Shown here piece after piece: positions 12,201-24,619 of a DNA stretch of 64,000 nucleotides (position 1 is its first letter; each line of letters opens with the position of its first letter). A program made the position numbers and the translations under genes. The notes below the pieces were generated by a model, which was given only the letters and a program-made list of their open reading frames with translations, was not told where the DNA came from and searched no databases. This DNA is from Solea solea. Taxonomy: Eukaryota > Chordata > Actinopteri > Pleuronectiformes > Soleidae. The stretch is from positions 10,025,754 through 10,089,753 of the forward strand of contig NC_081142.1 in NCBI RefSeq assembly GCF_958295425.1, in the 5' to 3' direction.

Positions 12201-13811
12201 CTTTAAATTATAAATGTAGCATGAAGCGGAAAAAAAGGAATCACCCAAAACTGTATAATCTCCAAATAATACAAGAAATGCAAAAAAAAAAAAAAAGGAT
12301 CTGCTTCCAGATTCCAGCAGCTATAAATTGAACATCTTTAAGATTAGACCTTGAGCTTAACTGTGAGCAGCGAGTCCTACACTTTATCTACTATTAAATG
12401 AAGAAAATTGAATAATATTCTAGTCAGGGTATAGCAGAGGTTGGGTCCAGATATAGTGGACTCAAACATGTCCAGTAATGCAACTTAAAGGTGCACTGTG
12501 TAAGGATTAATGACACCTTATGGTGAGACGGCAAATTGTAACAAACAGAGGACTCCTTCACTACTACGTAGTAAGCTTCTGCTTTAGAACTGCAAAACAC
12601 ATGCTCTAGCCGGTTTTTCAATTTGGGCTGCTGTAGAAACTCCATAAAGCAAGGCCCTTGTCTGAAGCTTATTTTAAAACTTGAGTTTTTAAAGCAGAAC
12701 TCAGACTAAAAAGCTCCTTTCAGAACCACAGCAAATTATACTTTGATTAGTAATTATTCACTGATCTGCCTGAGAAAAAGACTGTGGGATGTTTCCATTG
12801 TTTATTTGTTCATCACTGTCTATATTTTTTTTGTAGGTGGTGCAGCAGATTGACTACTTAACGTCTTCCATTGTTCTGAATGAGGAGGAGCAGCAACAGG
12901 AGATTAGAGGAGGCGACAGTGCCAGGCCTCCGAGCGATACTAGCTCCAGTTCAGGTTCCAGTTCCAGTGAGGTGAGATTAGGCAGTGATCATCAGAGGCC
13001 CTCACAGTCCGAAAGACAGCCAGGAACCACAGTCTCATCTGGCGTCCTCAGGAGAGATCAGCATAGCAGGAGCCAGTCTCCTCCAAGTGTGCAGCTGTGC
13101 CCATTCTCATCAGAGAGGAGGCGATCTCTTCGGTTCACCTGTGGTGTTGGGTGTTCTCCCAGAAAAGATGGCGCGCTGCCGGACAACAATAATCTCCCTT
13201 TATCTGGTCCACCTCAGCTTCAAAACTTCACCACCCGTGACCTCACATTGCCACTCCAAAGAAGCCTCCCTGTTCGACCTCCCACTCCTGGTCTATCTCC
13301 TCTAACGGTAAACCTCCATCCCCCCATAAGCCCCGTCTCTCGGCCTCATTCCCCTGGTCCATCCTCCTCCACCAGAGTCAGCCCGATCTCCCCTCCCTCC
13401 ACTCTATCTCCAAAGCCTCACCCACCCCCTGTCCTTAGCCCATCTGTCATCATAGAAACACAAGTAGGTTCTTATCAGACCTCACAAAGCGACCACCTAT
13501 GTGCTGGCCTGCTCTCCACATCATCAACTCAGCCTCCATCTGCCAGCTGCCCACCCACCGACTCAGAAATGCAAACTGTATCCAGTGCTGATCAAGAGAG
13601 GCAAGCATCCTCAGCAGGAGTCGCTCATGCAGCTTCACAGGTGTGCATTGCCTCTGCAGCCACAGCTAAAGCGCCAGCAAAGGGCCGCAGAGGCCGCAAA
13701 CCTCCACCATATCCGCATCACAGACTCTCTGAACCGACAAAGAAAGTGAAGGAGACGCGTAAAACACCTCCGTACCCAGAGAAAAGAAGGCTGCTCTCGA
13801 CCACGGTGTGA
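9228..13811 (+). CDS. Inhibitory synaptic factor 2 (INSYN2/FAM196) family protein
   Basis: Two coding exons, 9228-10328 and 12837-13811, join in phase 0 at GAG|gtaagg and ttgtag|GTGGTG to give 691 residues. The start is the first ATG after an in-frame TGA at 9201, with context acc ATG. The family hallmark spans the splice: a coiled-coil block from residue about 336 (KAVQHQIKRVMDNLEQVL) into VVQQIDYLTSSI at 368-379. The rest is low-complexity, rich in Ser, Pro and Gln, with a conserved basic C-terminal end containing KPPPYP, TPPYPEKRRLL and final STTV. Mammalian INSYN2A and INSYN2B act at inhibitory synapses with gephyrin; that role is inferred from the family. The paralogue cannot be settled, so no symbol is given. 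In mammals the two genes lie inside DOCK1 and DOCK2, but no DOCK exon is seen here. The final TTV fits a class I PDZ ligand. Confidence 0.88.
12480..12670 (+). repeat. MITE-like dispersed repeat in the INSYN2-type intron
   Basis: Starts on the theme 'aaggtgcactgtgtaagg' and contains 'agcttctgctttagaac' and 'atttgggctgctgtagaaac', matching 'aagcttctgctacttcc' and 'atttgggttactacagaaac' of the copy at 17987-18350. It ends about 170 bases before the acceptor of coding exon 2. Family members also occur near 22 kb, 23.7 kb, 46.7 kb and 59.7 kb. Confidence 0.6.
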
Positions 13812-16800
13812 GACAATGCAGCAGGAGTGGGAGGCTGATGGAACACAACCACATTCACAGCACCAGCCACGCGTTCTGCAAGTGTGAAGACTGATTTCAG
13901 GGTCACCAAGTTGAGCTGAGACCAAGTTTCCAAGGTGACAGGATAAAGATGCAACTTGGGGTGAGTATGTCAGGAGGAACAGCTTGGCTCTGCTGACGTC
14001 CTTCTCCCTCTCTCCTTCTAGACACTTCTCTTGAGTGTGGTGAACATGCACGGGGCACTGTAACATCTGTCTGGGTTACTGCTCTGGTAACAAGAGCCTC
14101 CATACAGATGCTCACTTTGCACTCCAGCTCTGATGGCCACAGATTGCACAGTTAAAGGGGAAAGGGCTAATTAGACAGAAATATGAAGGGATTTGTAATT
14201 ATTGTAAAATGACAAGATGAAGTGAGAGATAACGACTTTTGTTCACTTCAACAGAGGCGACCAGACACTGCGACTATCATGTATTAACATTGTCAGGGTC
14301 AGATAATTGTTGTCAGGGGTCGAGACACAATATTGTGAGCTCAGTGCCAGTCGGACGACTAAGGCTCAGGAGTATGAAAGACAAATGCAGGGTCAGAAAG
14401 GCTAAAGCTCTGCGACACATCTCGAGACGGTACATTTAACAAGGCCAGATAAGAAGTGAGCAGACCAAGTGGCTCTGTTCTGACTGGGTCACTGCAGCCC
14501 AGCATCAGGATGAGTGTATGGGGGGGGGGCAGCCAGCTATTCACTGTACCCTTCAACAGGCCCCTGGTGTTTCAAAAAATCCCATCTACCTCTCTGCTTC
14601 TGGCATGACCGACCTGACCACAGTCTCCATCTGTTCCCCTCCAAATGTCAGGACATGCAAAGAGAAAGAAACAGGGGGCAGGTGTGTGTGAGAAGAGAGA
14701 GAGGGGGGAAAAAATGTGGAGTGCCAGCTGGATTCATTACACAAATACAGCACACAAATCAATGGTTTATTAATTTAAGTCATCTGATGTCATCTTCTTT
14801 GAAATGTTACTCAAGTGATTTCTTGTTGGGGAAATCTGTTTCTAGTTGTAGAAGAAAGAAAAAAAAAACCCAGAACAACAATAGTTAGACCATTTCTCAT
14901 TTCTTTCTGACTTTTGAGGCAATGCACCTCCGGCCCGTTTATTCCTACTGAAGCAATCACAAAGAAATTTCATATAGATTTTCAACATTTTAGCCCCAAC
15001 TCCCTTAAGTGTTTTCAAACAAATGTCACGGGTAGAGTTGTTATTGGGAATGTCACTGCAGATTAATACACACCAATAGAATATATCTGAAGACTATGTA
15101 TATTGATTTTTAAAAGATATTTCTGGGGCATTTTAGCTTTCATTAGATTAGACTTGTTAAACGGGGGGGGGGGGGGGGGGAAGAGTGAGGCAAACGTGCA
15201 CACTGCATGCAGAAGGCCTCAGCCTGAGAGTCATCAGCTTCATTGATGTGATTTTAATAGTTTTCAGAATAGTTTTTCCACAGTTACTTTTTTTAATTCT
15301 GATCTTTGAATGTGATTTGAATGAACTAGAGGATAACTGGCCACATTTCGGTCCTGATCTGGCCCTTCCAACAACCCTGGGTACCCTCTGATTGGAACAG
15401 ATTATCTTGTCAAACTATGCAACTATGAAACATGGGGCGTGAACAGGACCCCACCATAACCAATGAGAGCGAGTTGACCGGGAAACGTACTTTTGTTTAG
15501 AGCGTAAGCGTTGTTCAAGCCCCGTTGAATCTCAGCCATGACTTCGCCCACTGTTTTTGGCATTTCTCAGCACAAAACATCGCTCACACACACACAACAG
15601 TCAGCCTCTGTGTCTGTTTACGTCACGTTAAATCACACAAGTTTCCGTGAGATTCCAAATCCCTGGAAACTCCTCCCTGAAATGGTTTCATTAAAGGCCA
15701 AATGTGTGGTCCTGCGTCTTGACTGGATCGTCCAGTCCGTGCTCTCTCAGGATTAAAACATCAAGTTAAAAGCAGTTACAGTTAAGTTTGTTGTGTCTCT
15801 GGTCTCGCACATTTTAAAAATCTAATCAGATTTGAAAGCCCTCTGGTGTGGGGCAGACAATTACTCACTGGTGTGTTGAATGCACAATATGGCTGTGTCT
15901 GATGGGAATGCTGGAAGCACAGAATGTTTTCTTGTTTTTTAAAAGTACCCTTTTCACCACTCGCCACAGGTCACTTGTGGCCCAACCAGCTATTCACTGC
16001 TAACATGAATAAAAATGCCTCCAATTTAAGGTCTTGGACGAGCTTTTTGTAAACCTGTGTCCTGCAGCACCGGGTTTATATTTTCCCGATGGTCGCGCTG
16101 TGGGCAGACAAGCTGAAAGCTACACATCTACACAGGTGTGTGATGGTAAACAGGAGTGATATTTGTTTAGGGTTTGGATGACAGCTTAGACAGCTCTGGA
16201 TCCCAGAGACAGACTGAACTGTTGGTAAACAAAGAGCTATTGTGCTACGGAGACGTATTACTCAGTGGAACAACAATCCAGAGAACAAAAGTGTCAGTTT
16301 TTCTTCCCACAAGGCCACAAAACTGGAAACGAGTCTTTCTGCTTTGCCGTACGTTGCTTTAATTGCGAGCAGGAGGCCGTGGGCGTTTCTTGGCACAGGT
16401 TGTGATTCTATTGTAACAGCTTTGCTAGTGCGACCATACAACAGACTCTCTCTGCATTACATTCACAAGTTTTATAGTTAGAGCCATTAAAACGCTGCTG
16501 AATTGCGCACGGTTTGGTAAATTGTAAACTGCCGATGCCAATTCGAGGACGATCAAGACTACTAATTTTCTCTTGGTTTAACATCAGATGAATAAATCCC
16601 TCCTGATTCTATATCTCTATAAGCCCTCATAGATCACCGCTCCGTACACTCCCATATGTGCCTCTGAATCTTAGACTGTATATGAAAAGCTCTGGATTTA
16701 GCGGATCCTCTCTGCAAAGCTTTTCTCCCCCCAGAAATCAAGAGGAAACAATGGAAGCGTTTTATCTCATGGAAACATTTATCCCAGAACAATATATTTT

Positions 16801-17986
16801 AATTGAGCACGCTTGCAGAATACTTTTTGAAGAAAACTCTTCATTATGCCTTCAATAATATGAGGCTTCATATGACGTCTCATTTGTATGCAGAACACCT
16901 GGCTTTTTTTATGCAAAATACAAACTGGATATAAATTAGGAATGCATTAGCACTGGTACTAAAACTGTAAAACTGATATTTTGGACAGATATGACGGGGG
17001 CATTAAAAATTGTTTTTGGCCATATTTGCTCTCACAAGGCCGAAGCACTCAGGACATTTAATGCCTTTGCTTGTTTCTCTTCTTGTTATCTTTTAATGAA
17101 GCCACGGGTGGTGCAGTTTAGTCAAATCATTAGTGAAGTGAAGAACGGGCGTATTTCAAGAGCAGTGCCAAGATGTCTTTATTGAAACAGACTGTACTTA
17201 TCATTCCACCATGAAATGAGAACAATCAAGAAGTAGAAAAAGAATTAAAAATATAAAGCAAGTAAGATCTTGTCCATTTCCACTCAGGCGCTGAACGTGG
17301 TCATTTCCTGTGGAAACCCCAGAGGGTGCCTCGATGGTGACAAGAGGGACACACAAACATCCCTGATGAGCATTTCCCTTAACTCTACACGCCAGACAAT
17401 GGAAAGCAAACCAAGACCAAAGAAAGGTACGAACCTCAGACCATAATCCCACCACAGAGACAAAGCAGCACAATACTCAAATCTGAAATCTATCCCCAGA
17501 CATCATCCTCTGGACTGTTGTGTGGATCTAAGAGGGCTGGATCAGTGTAAGGGAGATAAAGGTAATCCTACTTGTTACATAAGAGCAGTGAGACGAGAGG
17601 GAGCAGATGTGATATAATGATGAAGCTCTGAGACATGCACAATAAACTCACTGATCCACACGTGACACTCAACGATGAAAGTCAATCCTCTATGTGCACA
17701 CCATACATATTTGAAACAGATTATTACAGATGTGTGGTCATTATTGCTAAGGGACAATGTTAAGGGGTTATTTTCAATAAAATGTAACGGATTTAATTGA
17801 TTTACTTGCTAAGCTTCTAAAAATGTCCACATTTTTTGGGCAAAATGAGGACCAACGATCGACTGTGTGCCTGATTTCGTTTATATGGACTGTGTTCGAT
17901 TTGTAATCTTGCGGGCACAAAATGAAAAAGAAAACATATTTCAAAACTTTGGAGGTTTGAGAACTTTTATATTTCTTTGTAATTTC
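13812..17986. other. 3' flank of the INSYN2-type gene and intergenic DNA
   Basis: The first part is expected to be 3' UTR; an AATAAA at about 16009 is a possible but distant polyadenylation signal. No further coding exon is recognised. Open frames such as the one at 15538-15756 show no known domain. A run of 18 G lies at 15163-15180. Confidence 0.5.
15163..15180 (+). repeat. Poly-G run of 18
   Basis: Uninterrupted run of G following 'ttgttaaac'. Such runs are prone to length error in assembly and can form G-quadruplexes. Confidence 0.9.
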
Positions 17987-18350
17987 AGGTTTTTAAACAA
18001 CAACTTTGCACTGGTATTGTTTGACAGTTTGCTACAAATGCTTCAGTGTGTCCAGAGTGCAAGAATTAATGAGACTCCTACCTTCACCTCTCCATTATCC
18101 AAAAGTGTCAGGAAACTACAGTGGCCTTTACAAAAAGGATTTCAATACAGAACAATTTCCTTTCTTCCGCTCTCCACTTTCTCCTTAATTAGTTTATGCA
18201 TCTGGTTTATGTGGGTGGAGCCGTTTTTGTTTGCATGGCAAGCTTCTGCTACTTCCATTTGGGTTACTACAGAAACTGGCAGTGCGAAATGTCAGCCTGT
18301 AAAGTAAGGCCCCTGCCTAACGTGTGTGTAGGAATCTTACTATAAAGGTA
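17987..18350 (+). repeat. MITE-like repeat; its 17987-18176 part is arm A of a perfect inverted repeat
   Basis: Bases 17987-18176 read the same as the reverse complement of 21754-21943 over 190 bases without a mismatch that I can find. The remaining right-hand part carries family landmarks 'atttgggttactacagaaac' and 'agtaaggcccctgcctaacg'. It lies beyond the 3' end of mydgf. The open frame through it (17867-18307) is a by-product of the repeat, since the same peptide appears from the opposite strand at 21.7-21.9 kb. Confidence 0.8.
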
Positions 18351-18790
18351 TTTTAAAGTATTTTTTTACACTTATGAGAAGTATATTCAGTTTATGACCA
18401 TAAACCCAACTAATTGTTTTAAACTGGACCTTTAATTCCATATGATAAGTATCACTTCTGGCCCAAAAAGCAAGCACAAAACAAAGACTTATCACAAATA
18501 ATACTGAATTGTGATTATGGAGGATCAAATGTGAGTTATCTGGAACAGATGAAGATAAACAGAGACTGGGGCGTTGGCTCAACAGCAGCTTTAGAACAGA
18601 ATGAGACTGGGCAAAATGTAATTGTTTATGTGTGTGCCATGACGATATTGGGGATTACTCACTTTCCTCTCAGGATTACACAAGATGGATAAATCCTTTC
18701 CCAATTCTAAATGTGTTATCTATACTCAACAAAACCTCCAGACTCCAATCCCCTATACATTCACATACGTCCCCGGTGGATCAGGGCAGA

Positions 18791-18796
18791 TTTATT
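18791..18796 (-). terminator. Candidate polyadenylation signal of mydgf
   Basis: TTTATT on the + strand is AATAAA on the - strand, 383 bases after the mydgf stop codon. This is a reasonable 3' UTR length, but the motif is short and AT-rich DNA is common here. Confidence 0.4.
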
Positions 18797-19178
18797 TGCT
18801 GTAAATATAAGAGCCTCACAAACTATGGAAACACTTAATCTTGTGGCATAAATTTAACTAGGACATTATGTAAAAAAAAAAAAAGAGAGCGAGGGAAAAT
18901 GGGATACTCCACCAGCTGCTTGCTGTTTAATTATTTTTGTCAAAAGTAGCATAAATCTACCATCTTGGAAAAAAAAAAAAATAATAATTCACCACACACA
19001 AACTGCTGCATAGGCCGTATCAGAGCATCAGTATTGTCCTACTTCAATTTTTGACTTGTCATTTAGGAGGAACATTTTCCAAATCCACCCCTCATTGATG
19101 AGGGACGGACACTGAGCCCCCAACTCAGAGCCGTGACTGGTCACAGCATGAACAAAGCCAGGTCACCCTTCTGACCGC

Positions 19179-22100
19179 TTACAGCTCGTCGTGTCGTGTC
19201 CGTCCGATGGCGATCAATTTGGAGAGTTGAGCACTGAACCTTCCTTCGTTGTGGGTCACTAGAAGTCAGAAGGGAGAGTACACCTCTGTCACTGACATTA
19301 TCACAGAAATAAGGACACGCAAAGCCTGAACTCATTCTGCATCATCTGACCACAGAGCTGCAGAGGCAGCATTTTCAAAGCTGCAGGTCCAGTCTGACCT
19401 GCACTGCCTGTTTTTAAAGTAACAGCAGAAAGAGTTCAACAAACAGACGTAGATGTGAACCATCTATAGGCACGGACGGTAATAAAGCTGCTGCAGGAAT
19501 GATTCTTAAAACATTTATGGATCAGTTTGTGGACAGACACTTGAAATAAGGTCTGTGGAAACGAGAAACTGAAAAAATTCCACATTTTTCTTTTTTAAGC
19601 TTGTATGCATATTTAAAAAGGTGGTTACTAAGAAGTGGCTGAATGAAACCACCGGAGACAGTATAAGTCACCATGAACATGAAGACAAATGTATTCACTG
19701 GTGCACCTTTACAGTCTGCCACTCTCCTAAACCATTAATACTTTTCCAAAGTGTCGGAGCTAATTTGCTGCAGAGCAGGCTGTTTTGTTGAAGGAATCAG
19801 GCTGATGCTAACTTACAGTTTGCCCTCAAACAAATATAGCTGCTTTCAGACGCCTGCAAGAGTCGCTCCAGTTATTCACCTGTCGGCTCCCTCATAAAAC
19901 CTGGTTAGTGGCTGAATAAGCTTATATGAGAATGCAGCAGCAGAAGCTCCAAAGGATTCCCAGTTAGAGGGACAGACGTGTGTCTTGTTTGCTCAAACCA
20001 GATGTCACACCCCTTGCGTGTATCCTGTGGACAATCTCCTGCTGTTGTCAACGTGTCCCACTCAGAAAATCGCGAACTGAACTGTCATATGCGAATGGAA
20101 AAATCCAGAGAATGTCTGCACCCACATTCCCTGACATTACCCTGAACTCATCATGTCTTGATGGTAAGAATGGTCTATGCTATCCCTACAACTGCATTTG
20201 TTTTCTTTAAGAGCTGCTGTTTTGTGCTCAAGTTTTTTTGTTTAAGATATTCAACCTAAAAATATTCTGCTCTCTACAGCATTTTTTTTTTTTTCTTGCT
20301 GACTGAGAAAAACCTCCGTGTACATTGTGCCTATAGTGTATCTGTTGTCCTTCATTACTTTGGATGAAAGGGGAGGGGAGAACAAACCAGTTTTCATTTC
20401 CTAAGAAAAAGAAACGGGGCACAGATACAGAGATAACAAAGTAAATGAGAAACCTGGGTTATCTGTGTTCATCTTGGTGCCTCACCTTGTATATGAACAT
20501 GGGTCTTACTCTATGTTAATATGCTGTTCGCTCTGGTTAGGTGATTAATTCTATTGAAAAGCAAACTTTGTCTAATATCCATGCTTCTGAAATATTACAG
20601 ATGAAATTCAGGATTCTGAAAGATTTACTTCAATATCCGACTGTCTAATAAACACTGAAATCAGTCTCATGACTGTCCATCAAGTACAGAGCTAGAGTCT
20701 TATCTCAAGATACGGCAAAGTGCTAGTTTAAGTAAATACAATGTATCCTAAATGTGTTTCACACAAAAACACATGTAGCCAAAAACATTTATTTTGTCAC
20801 ACTCATTGTCTGCAGGTGGCAAAAAGGTTAACATTCTTTGCCTGTAGATGGCGACAGTGTCGTTCTCTGAAGGTCTCAACTGCCATTACTTGTTTTCTAG
20901 TTTTCAATTCTTGGTGTTGTAAATTGAGTCTAGCCATGACTCTACAGCCCCCCCTTACGGAAACTCTAACTGTGAACTTAAGAACTTCTAAAGCATCTAA
21001 AAAGGAAATGTATCTGCTGCAAAGTTACATTGTTTTCCAGAAATGGGATTATGTTTAAGTGTGTGATGTTGAGTTTTTCAGTCAGTATGCTTCTTTACTG
21101 CAGAGTCGTATCTGCAGAAAATGGCAGTTACAGTAAATTGCTCTCAGTTAGACTTAGTCAACGTCTGGAACTGAAGGCACACAGTGGGGAAGAAACTAAA
21201 AAACAACAAATAATCTACAGGGACAAATGAAAACCCACTCACTGCTGGCACATATGCTTAAAGGGAAATCAGCAGGGAACTCGCAAAAATGAAGGAGAGG
21301 GAGGGAGCCAGGGAGGTGGAGTGAGAGATTGACGTGACAAGCAGTTGACGTTCACCAATTTCTCACCTGTTGAGTCTTTGATGGCAAATTCCTCCGGCCT
21401 CAAGGGAACGTCACTGTGTCCTGCTGCTGCAGACTGCGACTGGAGACACGTACAGCGGAAGTGATGTGGAGGACAAGGAACAAGGAGAAAAGGAGAAAAA
21501 TTAACAGGATAAGAGGTGGTGCAGCAGACAGGCAGGAAAGCTGGAGGTTGCGACAACAAGGTCAAGTAGATCGTGCGTGGGGGTGGCAGGTGTGTTTGTG
21601 TATGCAAGGTTATTACAGTCCCGTCACATAGTGAAGTTATTTGCGTTTGTTTTTTTTATTTGCAGGGCACCGAGCATGAGCAGGCAGGAGGCTGAATCAT
21701 GTGCTCTCATTAAGGACTGTGTGTCAGGAGACTGTCCTTGCTGGAGGACAGTCTGGAGAGCGGAAGAAAGGAAATTGTTCTGTATTGAAATCCTTTTTGT
21801 AAAGGCCACTGTAGTTTCCTGACACTTTTGGATAATGGAGAGGTGAAGGTAGGAGTCTCATTAATTCTTGCACTCTGGACACACTGAAGCATTTGTAGCA
21901 AACTGTCAAACAATACCAGTGCAAAGTTGTTGTTTAAAAACCTTTCAGCTGATGTTGTGAGGTGACATTCAAACAGTCAGTGTATAGGATTTAGTGGCAT
22001 CAAATGGTGAAACAAAGGTGTCGCTCGGGTAACAGAGAAACACATGTGGCCGTCTCTAGAGACAGAGTTTGGTATGTTTATTCTGAATAAATGAAAAATA

Positions 22101-24580
22101 AAAAATAAACAATTTTGTTGAAGCTTGTCACATTAAATGGAGGAAATCTTTTGATTTTTAAGGCGTTTGAACACCACACAGGTTTTTTTTTTATGTATTC
22201 ATTTTTGAACCAGTGTCAAGGCAAGCTTTCACATCAGTGATGTCATTTCACTTTAATATTGCAGCTTTTATAATTCTGGAACGAGGTTGACTTTTTTTGA
22301 TGCTGTGACATTAAACATATCCAACTAAACAAAAGCACACAGCTAAGACTGTTTATGAACAAAAAGTGTCTTCCTCAAATCTTCAAACTGCCCATCTGCA
22401 TCCTAAGGGATCCCTCTCCTCTCCTCTCCTCCTTTCAGTAAATTGACTGAGCACCAGCTCATCACTGCGAGATGCTGACTCGACGCATTACAGTGATCTT
22501 TCTGCTCCTTATGATCTGTTCACTTAATTGTGTTACACTTGAAGAAGATGCGTTGAATTGCACCACCAAATGATTGGCAATTTCTTGCCATTTATTCTCA
22601 TCATAGTTTCTTTGAAAACGCTTTAAGCAAAAAAAAAGGTCTCCACAATTCATAAATAAAAACATAATTATCAATATTATATTACACTTCCATTGACACA
22701 TCTCTTTATAATTGGCGATGCACAATTTTCTATTTTTATTGAAAGCAATTTATCATCAGTACTTGATGATAAATAAAAAGTCAGTTGTAGCTATGTGGTA
22801 AGTCCATATCTCTGTGAGCTTGGAGAAACCTGACCCCATTTATGCATACATTGTAATGCAATTTACATATGCATGTGTAAGTAAGAAGCCCACCGCTGTA
22901 AAACAATAAACAGTGACATTACGCGTGACAGTAATCGTCTCTGTCATAGAAACTGAGACAGCACAGTGACAGCTGTTTCCATCAGGTGAGAAAAGTGCAG
23001 CACAAACAAATCTGCCTAAGATCTCAGCCTTTACTCTGATAAATGTCTTGCTGGTGTGCAGGTGGCTGGTTTATTACTTGCAGGTTTTGCAGAAATGTTC
23101 ATCATCAACATCAAATCAATACCCCTGACTTCTGACATTTGTGCAGACACATTGAATTCTACATTTTTTAACTTACTTTGGCTCAAAATGAGAAGCTTAA
23201 TCTCTGCACTGACAGGCTGCCTGAGGTAGTGAGGCAATATCAAGGAAAAAGTCATTACTGCACTTTGTCTTTGTTAGGTCATAAAGTCCTGTGAGCTTTT
23301 TGCTGTCCAACACAAGCTCCACTCCAACTAATCATTCAGCAAAGTGCTAAGAAGCAAAAACACAGGGGGAGGTTCATTATGTGTTGCACCAACAGTATTA
23401 TATAAATATATTGTGCATATTATAGTGCAGTCTATCCTCCACAACACTGAAGATCAGTGTCAGGTTTTTATTTTTTTTACTTTTTTAATGAGCTTTTCTT
23501 TAGTTGCATAAATGGTTAAATCATTTATGCTGTTGTTCAACATTAAACCCATTTAATGTGTTTTAACTTGTTTAAAGATACAAATAATCATTTCACATAT
23601 TCTAAAATGTGATTATGTTAATCTATGTTGTATGGGATTACCATTAAAGGTCCAGTGGGTTACATTTATAAGGGTTGTAAGGCAGAAATTGAATATACTT
23701 CCCATAATATGTTTGTATAAATCACTTTAAAATAAATATCATTTGGCTTTCGTGGCAGCATTGTGTTTCTACAATAGCAATACTATGAAAAGAAGAATGA
23801 TAACCCTCTGGGATGTGAGGGCCTCCGTAGTTTCTTACACAGTAGACCTTTAAATATACATACACATATGTTACCAAAACCACCTCAAACTATCGATTAA
23901 AAACTAATGCTTAAAAAACACACTTTTTTTTACCTTAAATATATATCTGGATATCTGGATTCATTTTACTTTTCTTGTGACATGCTGGTCGGTATGGCAG
24001 CCATTTTGGAGAGACAGATCTCCTGTTCCATTGGACAAAGCCCAACAAATGATTCTTGTAGACCGTTTTGTTTTTGAAATAAAGCTGTGAAACCATTGTC
24101 CGTCACATGGGACAAAATGCATTGCTGGGTCTCAAGTTACCAAATCTAGGTAGAAAGATATCGATGGTGAAACTGGCTGCTGGCAACCAGGAGCAGTTGA
24201 CACTATAATACAAACTTACAAAGTTAACAATGTTACGTAACATTGAAGAGTGTTTCTTTATACTTACATAAGCGTTGGCGTATTCAATCTTGGTTCCCTT
24301 GAGTTCAGCTTTGAACTGAGTGAAAAACAGGTAAGATTTCCCCTGAGGCCTGGAGGAAATGTGGGAAAATATTCAGTCGTCATAATTATGTTTCAGCAAG
24401 CTTTTGTCTGGGCCCCACAACTTTAAAGGGTTAAGACCTGGTTTAAAGTTTAGGGTTAGAATTGCGTATAGGTTCAGGGTTAGGCATTTAGATGTGATGG
24501 TTATGGTTAACGTAAGGGGCTAGGAAATGCAATGTGTCCTGTGCCCTAACTAAAATATAAAAAACAAGTTTGTTTTGTCT

Positions 24581-24619
<39 letters not shown>

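Noticed and set aside
17867..18307. 146-codon open frame on +
   Set aside because: The same peptide stretch occurs in the inverted copy at 21.7-21.9 kb, and the DNA belongs to a dispersed repeat family.
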